A stretch of DNA of 64,000 nt, taken from positions 38,173-102,172 of the forward strand of contig NZ_CAMLSE010000028.1 in assembly GCF_946482605.1 (NCBI RefSeq), read 5' to 3'. The position numbers and the translations under genes were made by a program. Positions 42,879 through 51,008 of the stretch are shown here, one piece after another. How positions within the stretch are numbered: position 1 is the stretch's first letter; the number at the start of each line of letters is the position of its first letter. The DNA comes from an uncultured Dyadobacter sp. (lineage in GTDB: Bacteria > Bacteroidota > Bacteroidia > Cytophagales > Spirosomataceae). The notes beneath the pieces are model-generated. The model saw nothing but the letters and a program-made list of their open reading frames with translations, made no database searches and was not told the DNA's origin.

Positions 42879-43730
42879 ATGAAAAAGCTCATCACCTGTC
42901 TGCTGCTGGGATGTATACTCAGTTGCTCGGATTCCGGCGAAGACACACCAAAGCCAGACGATATTGATAACGATCCGGACACTGGCGTCGTGACACAACC
43001 CGGCAAAGGAGAACCGGGCGTGGTCGGCACAGCTGGTATCAAAGCGTGGGATCAGCTTTCGACCGTTGAAAAGGATAAGATTAAAGGTTGGAACACCATA
43101 TTCATGCACCAGTCGGTGGGCACAGACCTGGAAGATGGCGCCTTAGCCAACGGGTTCCGTTTCGAATACTTCGACATGAACGAAAAACCTGACAAAGGAC
43201 TGAGCGGCAATGTGTTCAGTACATCGAATGGCAAGCCGATGGAAAAAATTGCGGAGTTCAGGAGAAATGCCCTGGCGCATAAAGGCATACTCAAAATCGC
43301 TATCTTCAAGTTCGGATATGCAGATATCCGCGACGAAGACATGGAAGCGGTGAAGGCTGCGTACAAGCAGATGATCGATGACCTCCGTGCGCAGATTACA
43401 GGCCTCCGGTTTGTGCACATTACGCCCCCGCTGGTTTACATTGCTACCCGGGATGAAGGTAATGAAGCCAAGATGAAAATGGGCCAGTGGATGAAGGATA
43501 CATTCGGAAGCAAGGATGTCATTTTCGACCTCCAGGCGGTGGAATCCAACGATGGTGCGTGCAAGCTGGGCAACGTCTGGCGCATTTGCGACGAATACCG
43601 CTCGACCGCCAGTTGTCCAAGCAAAAGCCAGGGCGTAGATGCTCCCGAGGGCCAGGGTCACTTGTGTGAGGCGGCCGCGACGAAAGTTAGTAAAGCCTTT
43701 TTAATGAGTATTTACCAGACTGGAAAATGA
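42879..43730 (+). CDS. Lipoprotein, possible SGNH-hydrolase-like
   Basis: A 283-residue lipoprotein: signal MKKLITCLLLGCILSC, then an acidic/Pro-rich spacer (to about 50). The folded part has FMHQSVGTD, FKFGYADI, VHITPPL and a late EGQGHLC, spaced like blocks I, III and V of SGNH-type hydrolases, though the classic GDS serine is replaced. Function is not established. The stop overlaps the next gene (ATGA); together with the beta-helix lipoprotein gene they form a three-gene envelope operon. Confidence 0.6.
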   Translation: MKKLITCLLLGCILSCSDSGEDTPKPDDIDNDPDTGVVTQPGKGEPGVVGTAGIKAWDQLSTVEKDKIKGWNTIFMHQSVGTDLEDGALANGFRFEYFDMNEKPDKGLSGNVFSTSNGKPMEKIAEFRRNALAHKGILKIAIFKFGYADIRDEDMEAVKAAYKQMIDDLRAQITGLRFVHITPPLVYIATRDEGNEAKMKMGQWMKDTFGSKDVIFDLQAVESNDGACKLGNVWRICDEYRSTASCPSKSQGVDAPEGQGHLCEAAATKVSKAFLMSIYQTGK

Positions 43731-44341
43731 AAGCGGTTCCGCGAAAATACACCGGTTTGCTCATTCTGGTGCTGCTGGTCGCCGTCAGTTGGGGCGTTTT
43801 CGAAGCTCGTTACTACCTCAGCCGTTGGGACGATTACCGCAATCGTCCCTGGGCATACAGCAGTGACCCCGCCGCGAAACTCCTCATTGGAGAATGGCAG
43901 GGAACATTTACAGATCCTGCGCGGGTAACCAAAAGCATTTCAGTACAGATCTTCGAGCCCACCACCGACGCTGAGCGCAAAGCGCAGGCCAGCAAGAGAA
44001 ACCGGCGGGGCGGCGGCATCCGCCATCGCGATAAAAGATCGTTCGAAGGGATTGCCACCGTCCGCAGCAAGCTCGGAACGGAAAGTTACGAGGTATACGG
44101 ATCGGTCGGCAAAGATAATTTCCGTCATGTCAAATGCAGCTTCCGGCCAACCGACGAGCGCAAACGTGTTCTTCCAAATTTTACTTTGTTGCAAGGCTCT
44201 GATGGCAACTGGCAGGATGATCAGTTCGCACTGACGCTCGCATTCAGCTACCAGCGAAAGGATGGCAGCAGTTTCTACTCCTCTGCCGATCCCCTTTATG
44301 AAAAGAAGGCGAAGCTCTCGCTGCAACGTACCCTAAATTAG
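43727..44341 (+). CDS. Membrane-anchored hypothetical protein
   Basis: A 204-residue protein with one N-terminal membrane segment (about 9-25) and a soluble, beta-rich remainder. IGEWQGTFTDPARVTKSISVQIF and the later GSVGKDNFRHVKCSFRP resemble a lipocalin-like barrel start, but I do not recognise the family. A basic loop (KASKRNRRGGGIRHRDKR-like, residues 86-105) may be disordered. It is coupled to the SGNH-like lipoprotein gene by ATGA overlap. Confidence 0.55.
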   Translation: MKAVPRKYTGLLILVLLVAVSWGVFEARYYLSRWDDYRNRPWAYSSDPAAKLLIGEWQGTFTDPARVTKSISVQIFEPTTDAERKAQASKRNRRGGGIRHRDKRSFEGIATVRSKLGTESYEVYGSVGKDNFRHVKCSFRPTDERKRVLPNFTLLQGSDGNWQDDQFALTLAFSYQRKDGSSFYSSADPLYEKKAKLSLQRTLN

Positions 44342-44368
44342 CTTTTGGTAAAATTTCGCCCCACGAAC

Positions 44369-45934
44369 ATGAGAACTTCCGCCTTCATGCACATCATCTG
44401 CCTGTTGTTGGTGCTATACGCCTGCAAGCAGGATGAGGTGACCAAAGACGAATGTACGACCGACCCCACTGCGTGCGGTTGCCCCGACGCGCCTCCCTCC
44501 TGCCCAGGTCCCGGGCCGGGAAATGAAAACCCCGGAACGGTCAGCGGCAAAATTTACGTAGCTCCCAACGGCGACGACAGCAACGACGGCACCGAATCCA
44601 AACCACTGCGCTCGATTCAGGCAGCGGCGGACAAGGCTGATCCGGAGAAAGGCCTTGAAATCATTCTCCGCGGCGGCAACTATGAAAGCCGGGAAATCGT
44701 GTTCCGGACATCGCATATCTACCTTCATTCCTATCCGGGTGAATGGGCGGTGATCCGGGCAGTCACGAATGTGGAAGACATTGCCAGCTGCCTGTGGTTT
44801 CGCGAACCGGGCACTACCGATGTAACACTTGAAAATCTGGAAATAGTCGGCGGGTATTACTATGGAATAAAATTGGAAAGCAATTGGGATTATGACAACA
44901 ATATCCCCTTTGATCAGCGGAAAGGTATTTCCGAAGTAAAAATCCTCCACTGCAAAATTCACGACACCGGGCGCGATTGCATCAAAATCACTCCGGGCTG
45001 TAAGGATATCCAGATCCTCAATTGCGAGATTTACCGATCGGGCGTCGGGCCAGCCAATATTGAGGCTAATAATGCTGAGGGGATCGACAACGTCAATGCC
45101 GATCAAATGATCGTTCGGAACTGCTATATCCACGACATCGCGACCAATGCATTGTATGCCAAAGGTGGCGCCCGTCAATGCATTTTTGAGCAAAATCTGA
45201 TCATGAACTGCGGCGAAGGAGGACTGGTTGCTGGTTACCTGGATACGGACGTGGAATGGTTCAACACGACCGCTAACCCCGATTACTTTGAAAGCATCGG
45301 CATCATTATCCGGAACAACATCGTGGCGAAGGTAGGCAGGGAAGGAATCGGGCTGTATGCGGCGAAAGATGCACAGGTATATCATAATACCCTGGTGGAT
45401 GTCGCACGCGAAGACGGTAGTGCGGCGCTGCTCATTGCACGCGGAGAAATTTACGGCACACCAAAAGGCGACATACATCCCGGCTGCCGGGACGTAAAGG
45501 TCGTTAACAATATCATCGTACAGTCATCCCAGGCACGCGGGTATACCGCCCGTTTGAGAGGCAGCCTGTCGGGGAACAATGAAATTACCCAAAACATCTA
45601 TTACAGACCCGGAAACCACCTTTTCCGCCTCGACACCAGCGAGGACGACTATTTGGAACTGGAAGGGTTTGAAAACTGGAAAAGCAGGACGGCATTCGAC
45701 GGAACAAGTGTGATTACCGACCCGCTGCTCGATACGCAGTACCACCTGGCAGCCGGCAGTCCCTGCATTGGAAAAGGAAAGAACCCGGGAAGTGTCGTGG
45801 CCAAAGACTACGACGGCCGTTCCCGGACGAGCACCTACGACATCGGTGCCGATCAATCCGGTAACGGTGCTGCCTTGGCCATCCCGCCCGCCCCGCTGGC
45901 TACCGGCACTTCCGGGACGGGAGGTAAGGATTAA
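44369..45934 (+). CDS. Right-handed beta-helix lipoprotein (pectate-lyase-like fold)
   Basis: A 521-residue lipoprotein: MRTSAFMHIICLLLVLYAC signal from the ATG at 44369, a Cys/Pro-rich spacer (TDPTACGCPDAPPSCPG), then the N-terminal cap IYVAPNGDDSNDGTESKPLRSIQAA typical of Pel9-like and related parallel beta-helix proteins. Repeated strands with NxI(V/I)...ILNC and VRNCYIHD follow to about 480. Catalytic Lys/Asp of polysaccharide lyases cannot be assigned with confidence. Probably binds or cleaves a surface or extracellular polysaccharide. Last gene of its operon. Confidence 0.75.
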   Translation: MRTSAFMHIICLLLVLYACKQDEVTKDECTTDPTACGCPDAPPSCPGPGPGNENPGTVSGKIYVAPNGDDSNDGTESKPLRSIQAAADKADPEKGLEIILRGGNYESREIVFRTSHIYLHSYPGEWAVIRAVTNVEDIASCLWFREPGTTDVTLENLEIVGGYYYGIKLESNWDYDNNIPFDQRKGISEVKILHCKIHDTGRDCIKITPGCKDIQILNCEIYRSGVGPANIEANNAEGIDNVNADQMIVRNCYIHDIATNALYAKGGARQCIFEQNLIMNCGEGGLVAGYLDTDVEWFNTTANPDYFESIGIIIRNNIVAKVGREGIGLYAAKDAQVYHNTLVDVAREDGSAALLIARGEIYGTPKGDIHPGCRDVKVVNNIIVQSSQARGYTARLRGSLSGNNEITQNIYYRPGNHLFRLDTSEDDYLELEGFENWKSRTAFDGTSVITDPLLDTQYHLAAGSPCIGKGKNPGSVVAKDYDGRSRTSTYDIGADQSGNGAALAIPPAPLATGTSGTGGKD

Positions 45935-45943
45935 TTTTAGCCA

Positions 45944-47107
45944 TTACCGCCATTTAACTATGGTCTCGGAGCGGGGGCTGTCGTTAACCAAAACCGAATG
46001 GCAAAGCGTAACGGCCTGCAAAAATGATTCACGGTCGGAGACCTGCACGACCTGGCCATTTTGCGTGTATTGCCAGGAGGTCATCTGGTCGAGGCAGGAA
46101 ACGATCAGGTGTTTTGTTGCATTGCCGGCATAGTTGGCATCGCATTGCAAGGCATAGTCCAGCATGTCCAGATCCAACAGGCCCTTCCGGAAAGCTCCCT
46201 GGTAGCCATCCGCGGTATTCGTTTCCTCCTGGTCATTCACCAGGCAGACCGGGTGCTCTTCCGACGACATCCAACCATTGCCATGCCGCGTTTGGTATGC
46301 TCTTGTCGCGTAGTAAATTTCAGTTTCGGCTGCCCGATTGTTGCGATGCAGGATTTCGAATGCATTGCGGCTGGTGGTGAAAGATCTTGTCATGTTTGGA
46401 TAAATACCGAATTCCATGTCCAGCAATATTCCCTGTCCGCCTTCGAATATGAAATGATCGAACCTGTGCGCAAACAGTTCCCTTTCGGTCATCAGGCTGA
46501 TTAACCCGGAAACGGCACCGACGGCTTCCCAAAACGGTTCGATGCTCATAATTTCGAGTTCCAGCCCAGCCAGGCTGCTTTCAATGCCATTCGCCTTTAA
46601 CCTGGCCCGATAATAGTTTTTAATGGCTTCAAGCTTACGGGTAAGGACCGGGGGATAAAACAAGTCCTGCGCAAACAACTTACAGGGTCCGAGATTTCTT
46701 TCCACACATGCGCCAAAACCAACACCCACGGTCCCGTGGCTCAGGTTCCGGTTGTCGTTGATATTGAAAAATTTGTCGAATGGCGTCACCACCATCGCCA
46801 TCGGATCGACAAACAGTGTCGGAGAAACGCCCATTGAACTCAGCGCATCAGACTCGTTCAGAATGCCGATGGGGTCGATGGTGCAGAAATTGGAAAAGAA
46901 AACCGGCACCTGGCGGAATGTACCTGCACCAAAATTCGAAAAGACGTGAGCGCGGCCATCCGGCATTCGCACGGTATGGCCGCATTGATGACCTCCATTA
47001 TGACGGATCACCACGGCATTGTCCAGTGTGCTAGCGAGATAGTCCGTCAATACTCCTTTCCCCTCGTCGCCATAACCCAAGCCCACTACAATGTGATTCC
47101 GGACCAT
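45944..47107 (-). CDS. Divergent adenylosuccinate synthetase (PurA) paralogue
   Basis: A 387-residue protein, about 40 residues shorter than housekeeping PurA. Recognisable PurA elements: GYGDEGKG (D14, K17), HNGGHQCGHTV (catalytic His H44), SHGTVGVGFGACVER for the IMP loop, FEGGQGILLDMEFGIYPNMT, YYATRAYQTRHGNG and PRSETIVKW at the end. The canonical GRPRRCGWLD substrate loop is replaced by GYQGAFRKGLLDLDML, so the substrate may differ from IMP/aspartate. Its ATG overlaps the vWA stop by one base. A metabolic PurA role is unlikely in this context; a nucleotide-based regulatory or conflict role is inferred. Confidence 0.75.
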   Translation of the reverse strand: MVRNHIVVGLGYGDEGKGVLTDYLASTLDNAVVIRHNGGHQCGHTVRMPDGRAHVFSNFGAGTFRQVPVFFSNFCTIDPIGILNESDALSSMGVSPTLFVDPMAMVVTPFDKFFNINDNRNLSHGTVGVGFGACVERNLGPCKLFAQDLFYPPVLTRKLEAIKNYYRARLKANGIESSLAGLELEIMSIEPFWEAVGAVSGLISLMTERELFAHRFDHFIFEGGQGILLDMEFGIYPNMTRSFTTSRNAFEILHRNNRAAETEIYYATRAYQTRHGNGWMSSEEHPVCLVNDQEETNTADGYQGAFRKGLLDLDMLDYALQCDANYAGNATKHLIVSCLDQMTSWQYTQNGQVVQVSDRESFLQAVTLCHSVLVNDSPRSETIVKWR

Positions 47108-48036
47108 TACAGGGCTATGATTCCGGTAGTCCCATGGTCACGGCGAACAAGCGAGTCTTTGACCGCCACCAGTGCGTTCGAAACCGATTGACGGGTTTTT
47201 GTGTCGAAAGCGCGCATGGCCTCGTCCAAATGCACCCCTTTCACCAGCGCGACGGTCGTCGCGATGAGCTCTGCGATGTTGTTCTGATTTTCCAGCACCA
47301 GGAACCGTTCCCCCAGTAATGCCTTCCATTGTGAAAAAATACCATAGTCGTTCGTATAGCTTCCTTCGTTGGCATGTATATGGAACACAAAATAAGATCT
47401 GGATGCCTCATTCAACAAGGAAGAAGCAACCAGTTCTTCCCTGCCTTTGTAGCCACATTTGCTCCTGAGCGGCTCGGTGGCCATCCGCTGGTGGAAACCT
47501 TCGTCACCAATGGTGAACAGAAAGCCCTTTTCCTGTCTTTTTTCAAACGAATCGATGGATGTGTGCCGGGCAGCGAAGTACCACGCCAACGGATAGCTTT
47601 CCATGTTCTGCCCCCCACCTCCCCGCTCAATGAATATCTTGGAAAGGCAGTCATCGAGCTCGGCGGTGCCGGATTCAAATTGTCCGACCTGCAAGGGATA
47701 GTCGTCCGAAACGTGATCCCCGATCGCCATAAACATGATCTGCGGGTCCAGGATCCCATTGTCGATAATGGTATTCATGAGCGCCCCAAGTTTATTCTTG
47801 ATCAGGTTTTCAGGAATCGACCCCATCGATCCGGTGACATCCAGCGCTACGATAATCGGAACTGAGTTGGGGTGCAGCGGCGAATCGCGGGATTCACGAA
47901 CGTCTACATCGGCCGGGGAAAGGTCCGGATGGATAACGCCAGCCCTGTTCTGTGTAAAATTGTCGTCCATTGAACGTGCGGCGCGCACGCGGCTTACACT
48001 GTCGTAAGCATCCCGGCTCCATGTTGAATAGCCCAT
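47107..48036 (-). CDS. vWA-domain protein with intact MIDAS
   Basis: A 309-residue cytosolic protein. The von Willebrand A domain (about 58-260) has the MIDAS DVTGSMGS (D66, T68, S70), a later QIMFMAIGDHVSDD, and GGGGQNMESYPLAWYFAARH, which carries the second metal-binding region. The short N-terminal segment MGYSTWSRDAYDSVSRVRAA is unusual and may be a docking peptide. vWA domains of this kind often act as metal-dependent adaptors beside ATPases or chaperones. Middle gene of a three-gene operon with the J-protein and PurA paralogue. Confidence 0.8.
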   Translation of the reverse strand: MGYSTWSRDAYDSVSRVRAARSMDDNFTQNRAGVIHPDLSPADVDVRESRDSPLHPNSVPIIVALDVTGSMGSIPENLIKNKLGALMNTIIDNGILDPQIMFMAIGDHVSDDYPLQVGQFESGTAELDDCLSKIFIERGGGGQNMESYPLAWYFAARHTSIDSFEKRQEKGFLFTIGDEGFHQRMATEPLRSKCGYKGREELVASSLLNEASRSYFVFHIHANEGSYTNDYGIFSQWKALLGERFLVLENQNNIAELIATTVALVKGVHLDEAMRAFDTKTRQSVSNALVAVKDSLVRRDHGTTGIIAL

Positions 48037-48040
48037 TGTT

Positions 48041-48901
48041 TCAGATATTTAAGTGTATGAATTGTTTTTCAAAATTGTTGTCGAGCATGGTTCTGTATTT
48101 TTCATAGCATTCAAATGCGTCCTGATCGCTTCCAAGCAAAAAATCCACATACTCCCGGTGATGCGTCCTGATCAGCGCCGTTCCCAGCCCGGAACGATCG
48201 CCGAGCAGGTAGGCTCCGATCCGCTTCACCATTTCCAGATCCGTATGGCCTGACGCAACCTTTTCAGTGAAAACCTCACCCGGATACCAGTGCCGGTAGC
48301 CTGCTGAAATCGTCTTTACACGGTGCCCGGCCTGTGTGGTGTGATAGAATCCGGCGACCGCAATGCCATGCGTTTCGGGCACGATGAAAATATGCGGGGG
48401 TAACAGCCCCAGATGGACTTGTCCTGCGTGGTGATGGAGCAACATACAAAACTCCAGTAGCCGGCTTACCACCCAGTTTACATGCTCCTGGGGCAATGTC
48501 AGATCAGCCATCGGCACGGCCCGTTGCCCGAATACGAGCTTATGATCCGAAAGCCACTGGTAAGGCATGTATTTTTTCAGATAAGCAGGCGCATTGGCAT
48601 AGATCGACTGCTGGCAGGCGCGCCCCTGCCCAATAATAGCAGAGTCACCCTGGTAAGTCAATTCATAATCATTGGTGACAAAATTGCCGGAATCGTCGGA
48701 AAATCCGGATCCGCGGGTGTAATGCTCATGCAAAGCGATCAACCTTAGCGTTGCCTCCTGTGCCTGCGGGTGCGCAGACTTATCAGGGTGGATCAATTTC
48801 AATAGCTCCTTGTAGCTCGGCTCTGGCTCTGTGGTGGTAGCCAGTGCCCTGAAATGCGTGGCCTTTAAAACCTGCTCAATAACTGCTGCGTCGGTAGTCA
48901 T
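48041..48901 (-). CDS. J-domain protein fused to a kinase-like (pseudokinase) domain
   Basis: A 286-residue protein. Residues 1-60 form a J-domain with the HPD tripeptide at 38-40 (KLIHPDKSAHP) that would stimulate DnaK. Residues 75-286 follow a protein-kinase plan: YELTYQGDSAIIGQGR like a glycine-rich strand, then VHLGLLPPHIFIV (162-174), which aligns with the kinase catalytic loop but has Gly for the catalytic Asp, and AGFYHTTQ where DFG is expected. It is therefore a likely pseudokinase. First gene of the operon; four bases separate it from the vWA gene. Confidence 0.65.
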   Translation of the reverse strand: MTTDAAVIEQVLKATHFRALATTTEPEPSYKELLKLIHPDKSAHPQAQEATLRLIALHEHYTRGSGFSDDSGNFVTNDYELTYQGDSAIIGQGRACQQSIYANAPAYLKKYMPYQWLSDHKLVFGQRAVPMADLTLPQEHVNWVVSRLLEFCMLLHHHAGQVHLGLLPPHIFIVPETHGIAVAGFYHTTQAGHRVKTISAGYRHWYPGEVFTEKVASGHTDLEMVKRIGAYLLGDRSGLGTALIRTHHREYVDFLLGSDQDAFECYEKYRTMLDNNFEKQFIHLNI

Positions 48902-49103
48902 GCTGATCGTTCGTGTGTGCTGAAGGGGTTTTCGAAATCACAAGATATGCTGTTCACACGTGTCCGGCTCATTCATTTGAACGAATGGATCATGGTAATT
49001 AACGATCGGTTCCAACTGAAACCTGGCATGCTGTGGAGAAGTTGGACTTAGTACAAAATCGGGCGTAGCGCAAGGTTAAGCTTAACTTATGATTGAACTT
49101 AGC

Positions 49104-49181
49104 AAAGCTAAGCGTAGCGGAAAGTTGGGCGTAGCAAAGCTGAGCGTAGCGGAAAGTTGGGCGTAGCAAAGTTGGGCGTAG
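49104..49181. repeat. Tandem repeats left of the RAYT gene
   Basis: A 32-base unit (AAAGC-T-AGCGTAGCGG joined to AAAGTTGGGCGTAGC) occurs twice with one change (49104-49135, 49136-49167), then a partial third copy (49168-49181). It leads straight into the left hairpin. Degenerate related words (GGGCGTAGCGCAAGG) extend left to about 49070. The gap 48902-49224 holds no gene. Confidence 0.75.
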
Positions 49182-49220
49182 TCTCAGACTACGTCCGAGC
49201 GACCAGCGGTCTCTGACCGC
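49178..49220. repeat. Left REP-like hairpin pair
   Basis: GTAGTCT-C-AGACTAC (49178-49192) and GCGGTC-TCT-GACCGC (49206-49220) are adjacent palindromes separated by GTCCGAGCGACCA. They end four bases before the RAYT stop codon and are mirrored, inverted, beyond the gene's start at 49828-49871. Confidence 0.75.
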
Positions 49221-49224
49221 ACAC

Positions 49225-49767
49225 TCAGATAAAAGCCACTTCTATCAAGCCGGGCAACCCCGCATAACACCCCGCACTTGAATAAAGGTAATCTTCCGGC
49301 TTTTCGACCCAACCTGCCCGGACGGGGTTCATATGAATGTAGTTTAATTTTTGCATTGCAAATTTTGGAGAGAACAGCTCGACCGGGTGGTTCTCATGCG
49401 TCCAGAACTGATGAAAGCTGTTCCTGACATTACGCATGGCGGCAAATTCGAATCTTTTGAGCATCCAGTCTCTCCGGCTTTCCGGTTCATTCGCGATCGT
49501 TTCGATAATGACCCTCCCGGTATATTTCTTGAACTCGCGGAGGACTTCGGAAAGGTTGTCGTTACCCGCGCGCCAGATCACATGCATGTGGTTGGTCATG
49601 ATCACATAGGCATATATTTCGAGGTTCATGCGGCTTTGGCAAAACTTCATGCTATCGATGAGGATGTCACGATAAATTTTGCGGGAAAACGTGTCCACCC
49701 AATCAATTACCTGGAATGTCATGTAATGCGCTGCGGATTGATCGGCGATTCGATAAGTCTGGCTCAT
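49225..49767 (-). CDS. REP-associated tyrosine transposase (RAYT, IS200-like Y1)
   Basis: A 180-residue single-strand DNA transposase. The HUH metal motif is H60-M61-H62 (MTNHMHVIW), the likely nucleophile Tyr is Y82 (EFKKYTGRVI), and YIHMNPVRAGWV near the C terminus is the RAYT hallmark. Such enzymes bind and cleave REP hairpins and are thought to spread them. Both sides carry matching hairpins in inverted orientation. The gene appears intact. It interrupts the space between the J-protein operon and a small hypothetical gene. Confidence 0.9.
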   Translation of the reverse strand: MSQTYRIADQSAAHYMTFQVIDWVDTFSRKIYRDILIDSMKFCQSRMNLEIYAYVIMTNHMHVIWRAGNDNLSEVLREFKKYTGRVIIETIANEPESRRDWMLKRFEFAAMRNVRNSFHQFWTHENHPVELFSPKFAMQKLNYIHMNPVRAGWVEKPEDYLYSSAGCYAGLPGLIEVAFI

Positions 49768-49827
49768 TGGTGTTTTTGGTTTGTGGTATGAGCTTTAGAC
49801 GTGGAATTCTTAAATGGTAACGGTTTT

Positions 49828-49871
49828 GCTGGTCGGAGACCAGCTTTCGCTCGGACGTAGTCGGAGACTAC
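49828..49871. repeat. Right REP-like hairpin pair
   Basis: GCTGGTC-GGA-GACCAGC (49828-49844) and GTAGTC-GGA-GACTAC (49857-49871). In reverse complement, AAAGTTGGGCGTAGTCT and GACTACGTCCGAGCGA match the left end with one change in the loop. Further right (to about 49955) lie decayed copies of CGCTACGC/AGCTTTGCTACGCCCAA. The rest of 49768-50093 shows no gene. Confidence 0.75.
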
Positions 49872-50093
49872 GCCCAACTTTACGCTACGCTCAGCTTTGC
49901 TACGCCCAATTTTGTAACCCAGCTCAGCCTTGCGCTACGCCAAACTTGACGCTGCGACCACCTTTTGGCACAATTCCCCCCTGATAATGTCGCAAATCAC
50001 ATCTGTTTTTGTGCTCGATTCACACTTAGTTTGTATCGTCGGAATACAACAGGAAACGGTTATCTCAAACCAGGCCTTAATGAGTAAAGGGAT

Positions 50094-50369
50094 ATGATAG
50101 AAGTATTTAAAACCGATGTTCAGAAAAAAAGTCAGGCAAACCTGCTCACGGACCTGATCTGCCTCGCATTCTCAGGGTACCAGGCCAGCTTCGATCTGGA
50201 AGACTGCGACAAAGTACTTCGCGTCAGTTCCTGTACCCATCCTGTATGCTGCATGAGTATTATCGGACTGCTGGAAAATTTCGGCTATTCGGGTGAGGTA
50301 CTGAACGAACAAATGCCGGAAGAATTGACGGAAGACGAAATCACAGACCGACTTGCGTATAGCAATTAG
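50094..50369 (+). CDS. Conserved hypothetical protein, 91 residues
   Basis: A small acidic cytosolic protein. The opening MIEVFKTDVQKKSQANLLTDL and the central FDLEDCDKVLRV resemble a family of short Bacteroidota proteins with a ferredoxin-like (heavy-metal-associated-like) beta-alpha-beta fold, but no CxxC metal motif is in the expected loop; Cys residues occur in SSCTHPVCC. Function unknown. It is monocistronic. Confidence 0.6.
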   Translation: MIEVFKTDVQKKSQANLLTDLICLAFSGYQASFDLEDCDKVLRVSSCTHPVCCMSIIGLLENFGYSGEVLNEQMPEELTEDEITDRLAYSN

Positions 50370-50487
50370 CGGTAGAGCAAATACGGAAAAGGCAGTAGCC
50401 TATCGTGACAAAGGTTAATGGGAAGGCCTTCTCTGCCTGATCCGGTGAGCAAGGAAGAAAAATTTAACTTAATTAAATCAACCGATT

Positions 50488-50877
50488 ATGAAAAGGACCA
50501 AGATCATCTACTGGGTTGTCACTGGCATTCTGGCCGCTATGCTGGGCATCGGCTCGGTCTATGACGCGATTTCCGCTCCCGAGGCCGTCGACCACGTCAC
50601 ACGTATCGGCTACCCGGCTTACATCGTGCCGTTTCTGGGCGTAGCCAAGCTCCTTGGCATCGTCGCCATCCTGGTACCAGGTTTTCCTCGACTGAAAGAA
50701 TGGGCTTATGCCGGGTTGTTTTATGATCTTTTCGGCGCCTTCTATTCCCATATCGCATTTGGCGACGGTCCCGACATGTGGGCCGGCTTTATCATCGGAT
50801 TCGCCCTGATCGCTGCTTCTTATGTTTACCACCACAAATTGCTGAAACTGCAAAACGAGGTTGCGTTTACCTCCTGA
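50488..50877 (+). CDS. DoxX-like membrane protein
   Basis: A 129-residue protein with four membrane segments (about 7-25, 43-63, 70-90, 98-116). IGYPAYIVPFLGVAKLLGIVAILVPGFPRLKEWAYAG is the DoxX-like pattern. Members may associate with quinone or redox partners, but roles vary. Short, with a downstream gap before the SRPBCC-DinB gene. Confidence 0.8.
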   Translation: MKRTKIIYWVVTGILAAMLGIGSVYDAISAPEAVDHVTRIGYPAYIVPFLGVAKLLGIVAILVPGFPRLKEWAYAGLFYDLFGAFYSHIAFGDGPDMWAGFIIGFALIAASYVYHHKLLKLQNEVAFTS

Positions 50878-50951
50878 CGAGGTAAAAAATTTGTCGCACT
50901 CGACCCGCTTACATGGCACGTCGGCACCCTTTCAGCCAGAGTGATTACTCC

Positions 50952-50959
50952 TAAGTTTG
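50952..50959 (+). promoter_or_regulatory. Putative -7 promoter box
   Basis: TAAGTTTG matches TAnnTTTG, 50 bases before the SRPBCC-DinB start. A TTTC lies 18 bases upstream (50930-50933) as an imperfect -33. Confidence 0.4.
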
Positions 50960-51008
50960 CATTGATATTAAAACGATAACTCATCAACAACTAAAATCAA
51001 ATACAGCC

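Noticed and set aside
45944..47107. Housekeeping purA
   Set aside because: The substrate loop is altered, the protein is short, and its operon partners are a J-protein and vWA protein rather than purine genes.
49104..49181. Possible CRISPR array
   Set aside because: The 32-base units are directly adjacent without spacers and no cas genes are present; they belong to the REP-like element.
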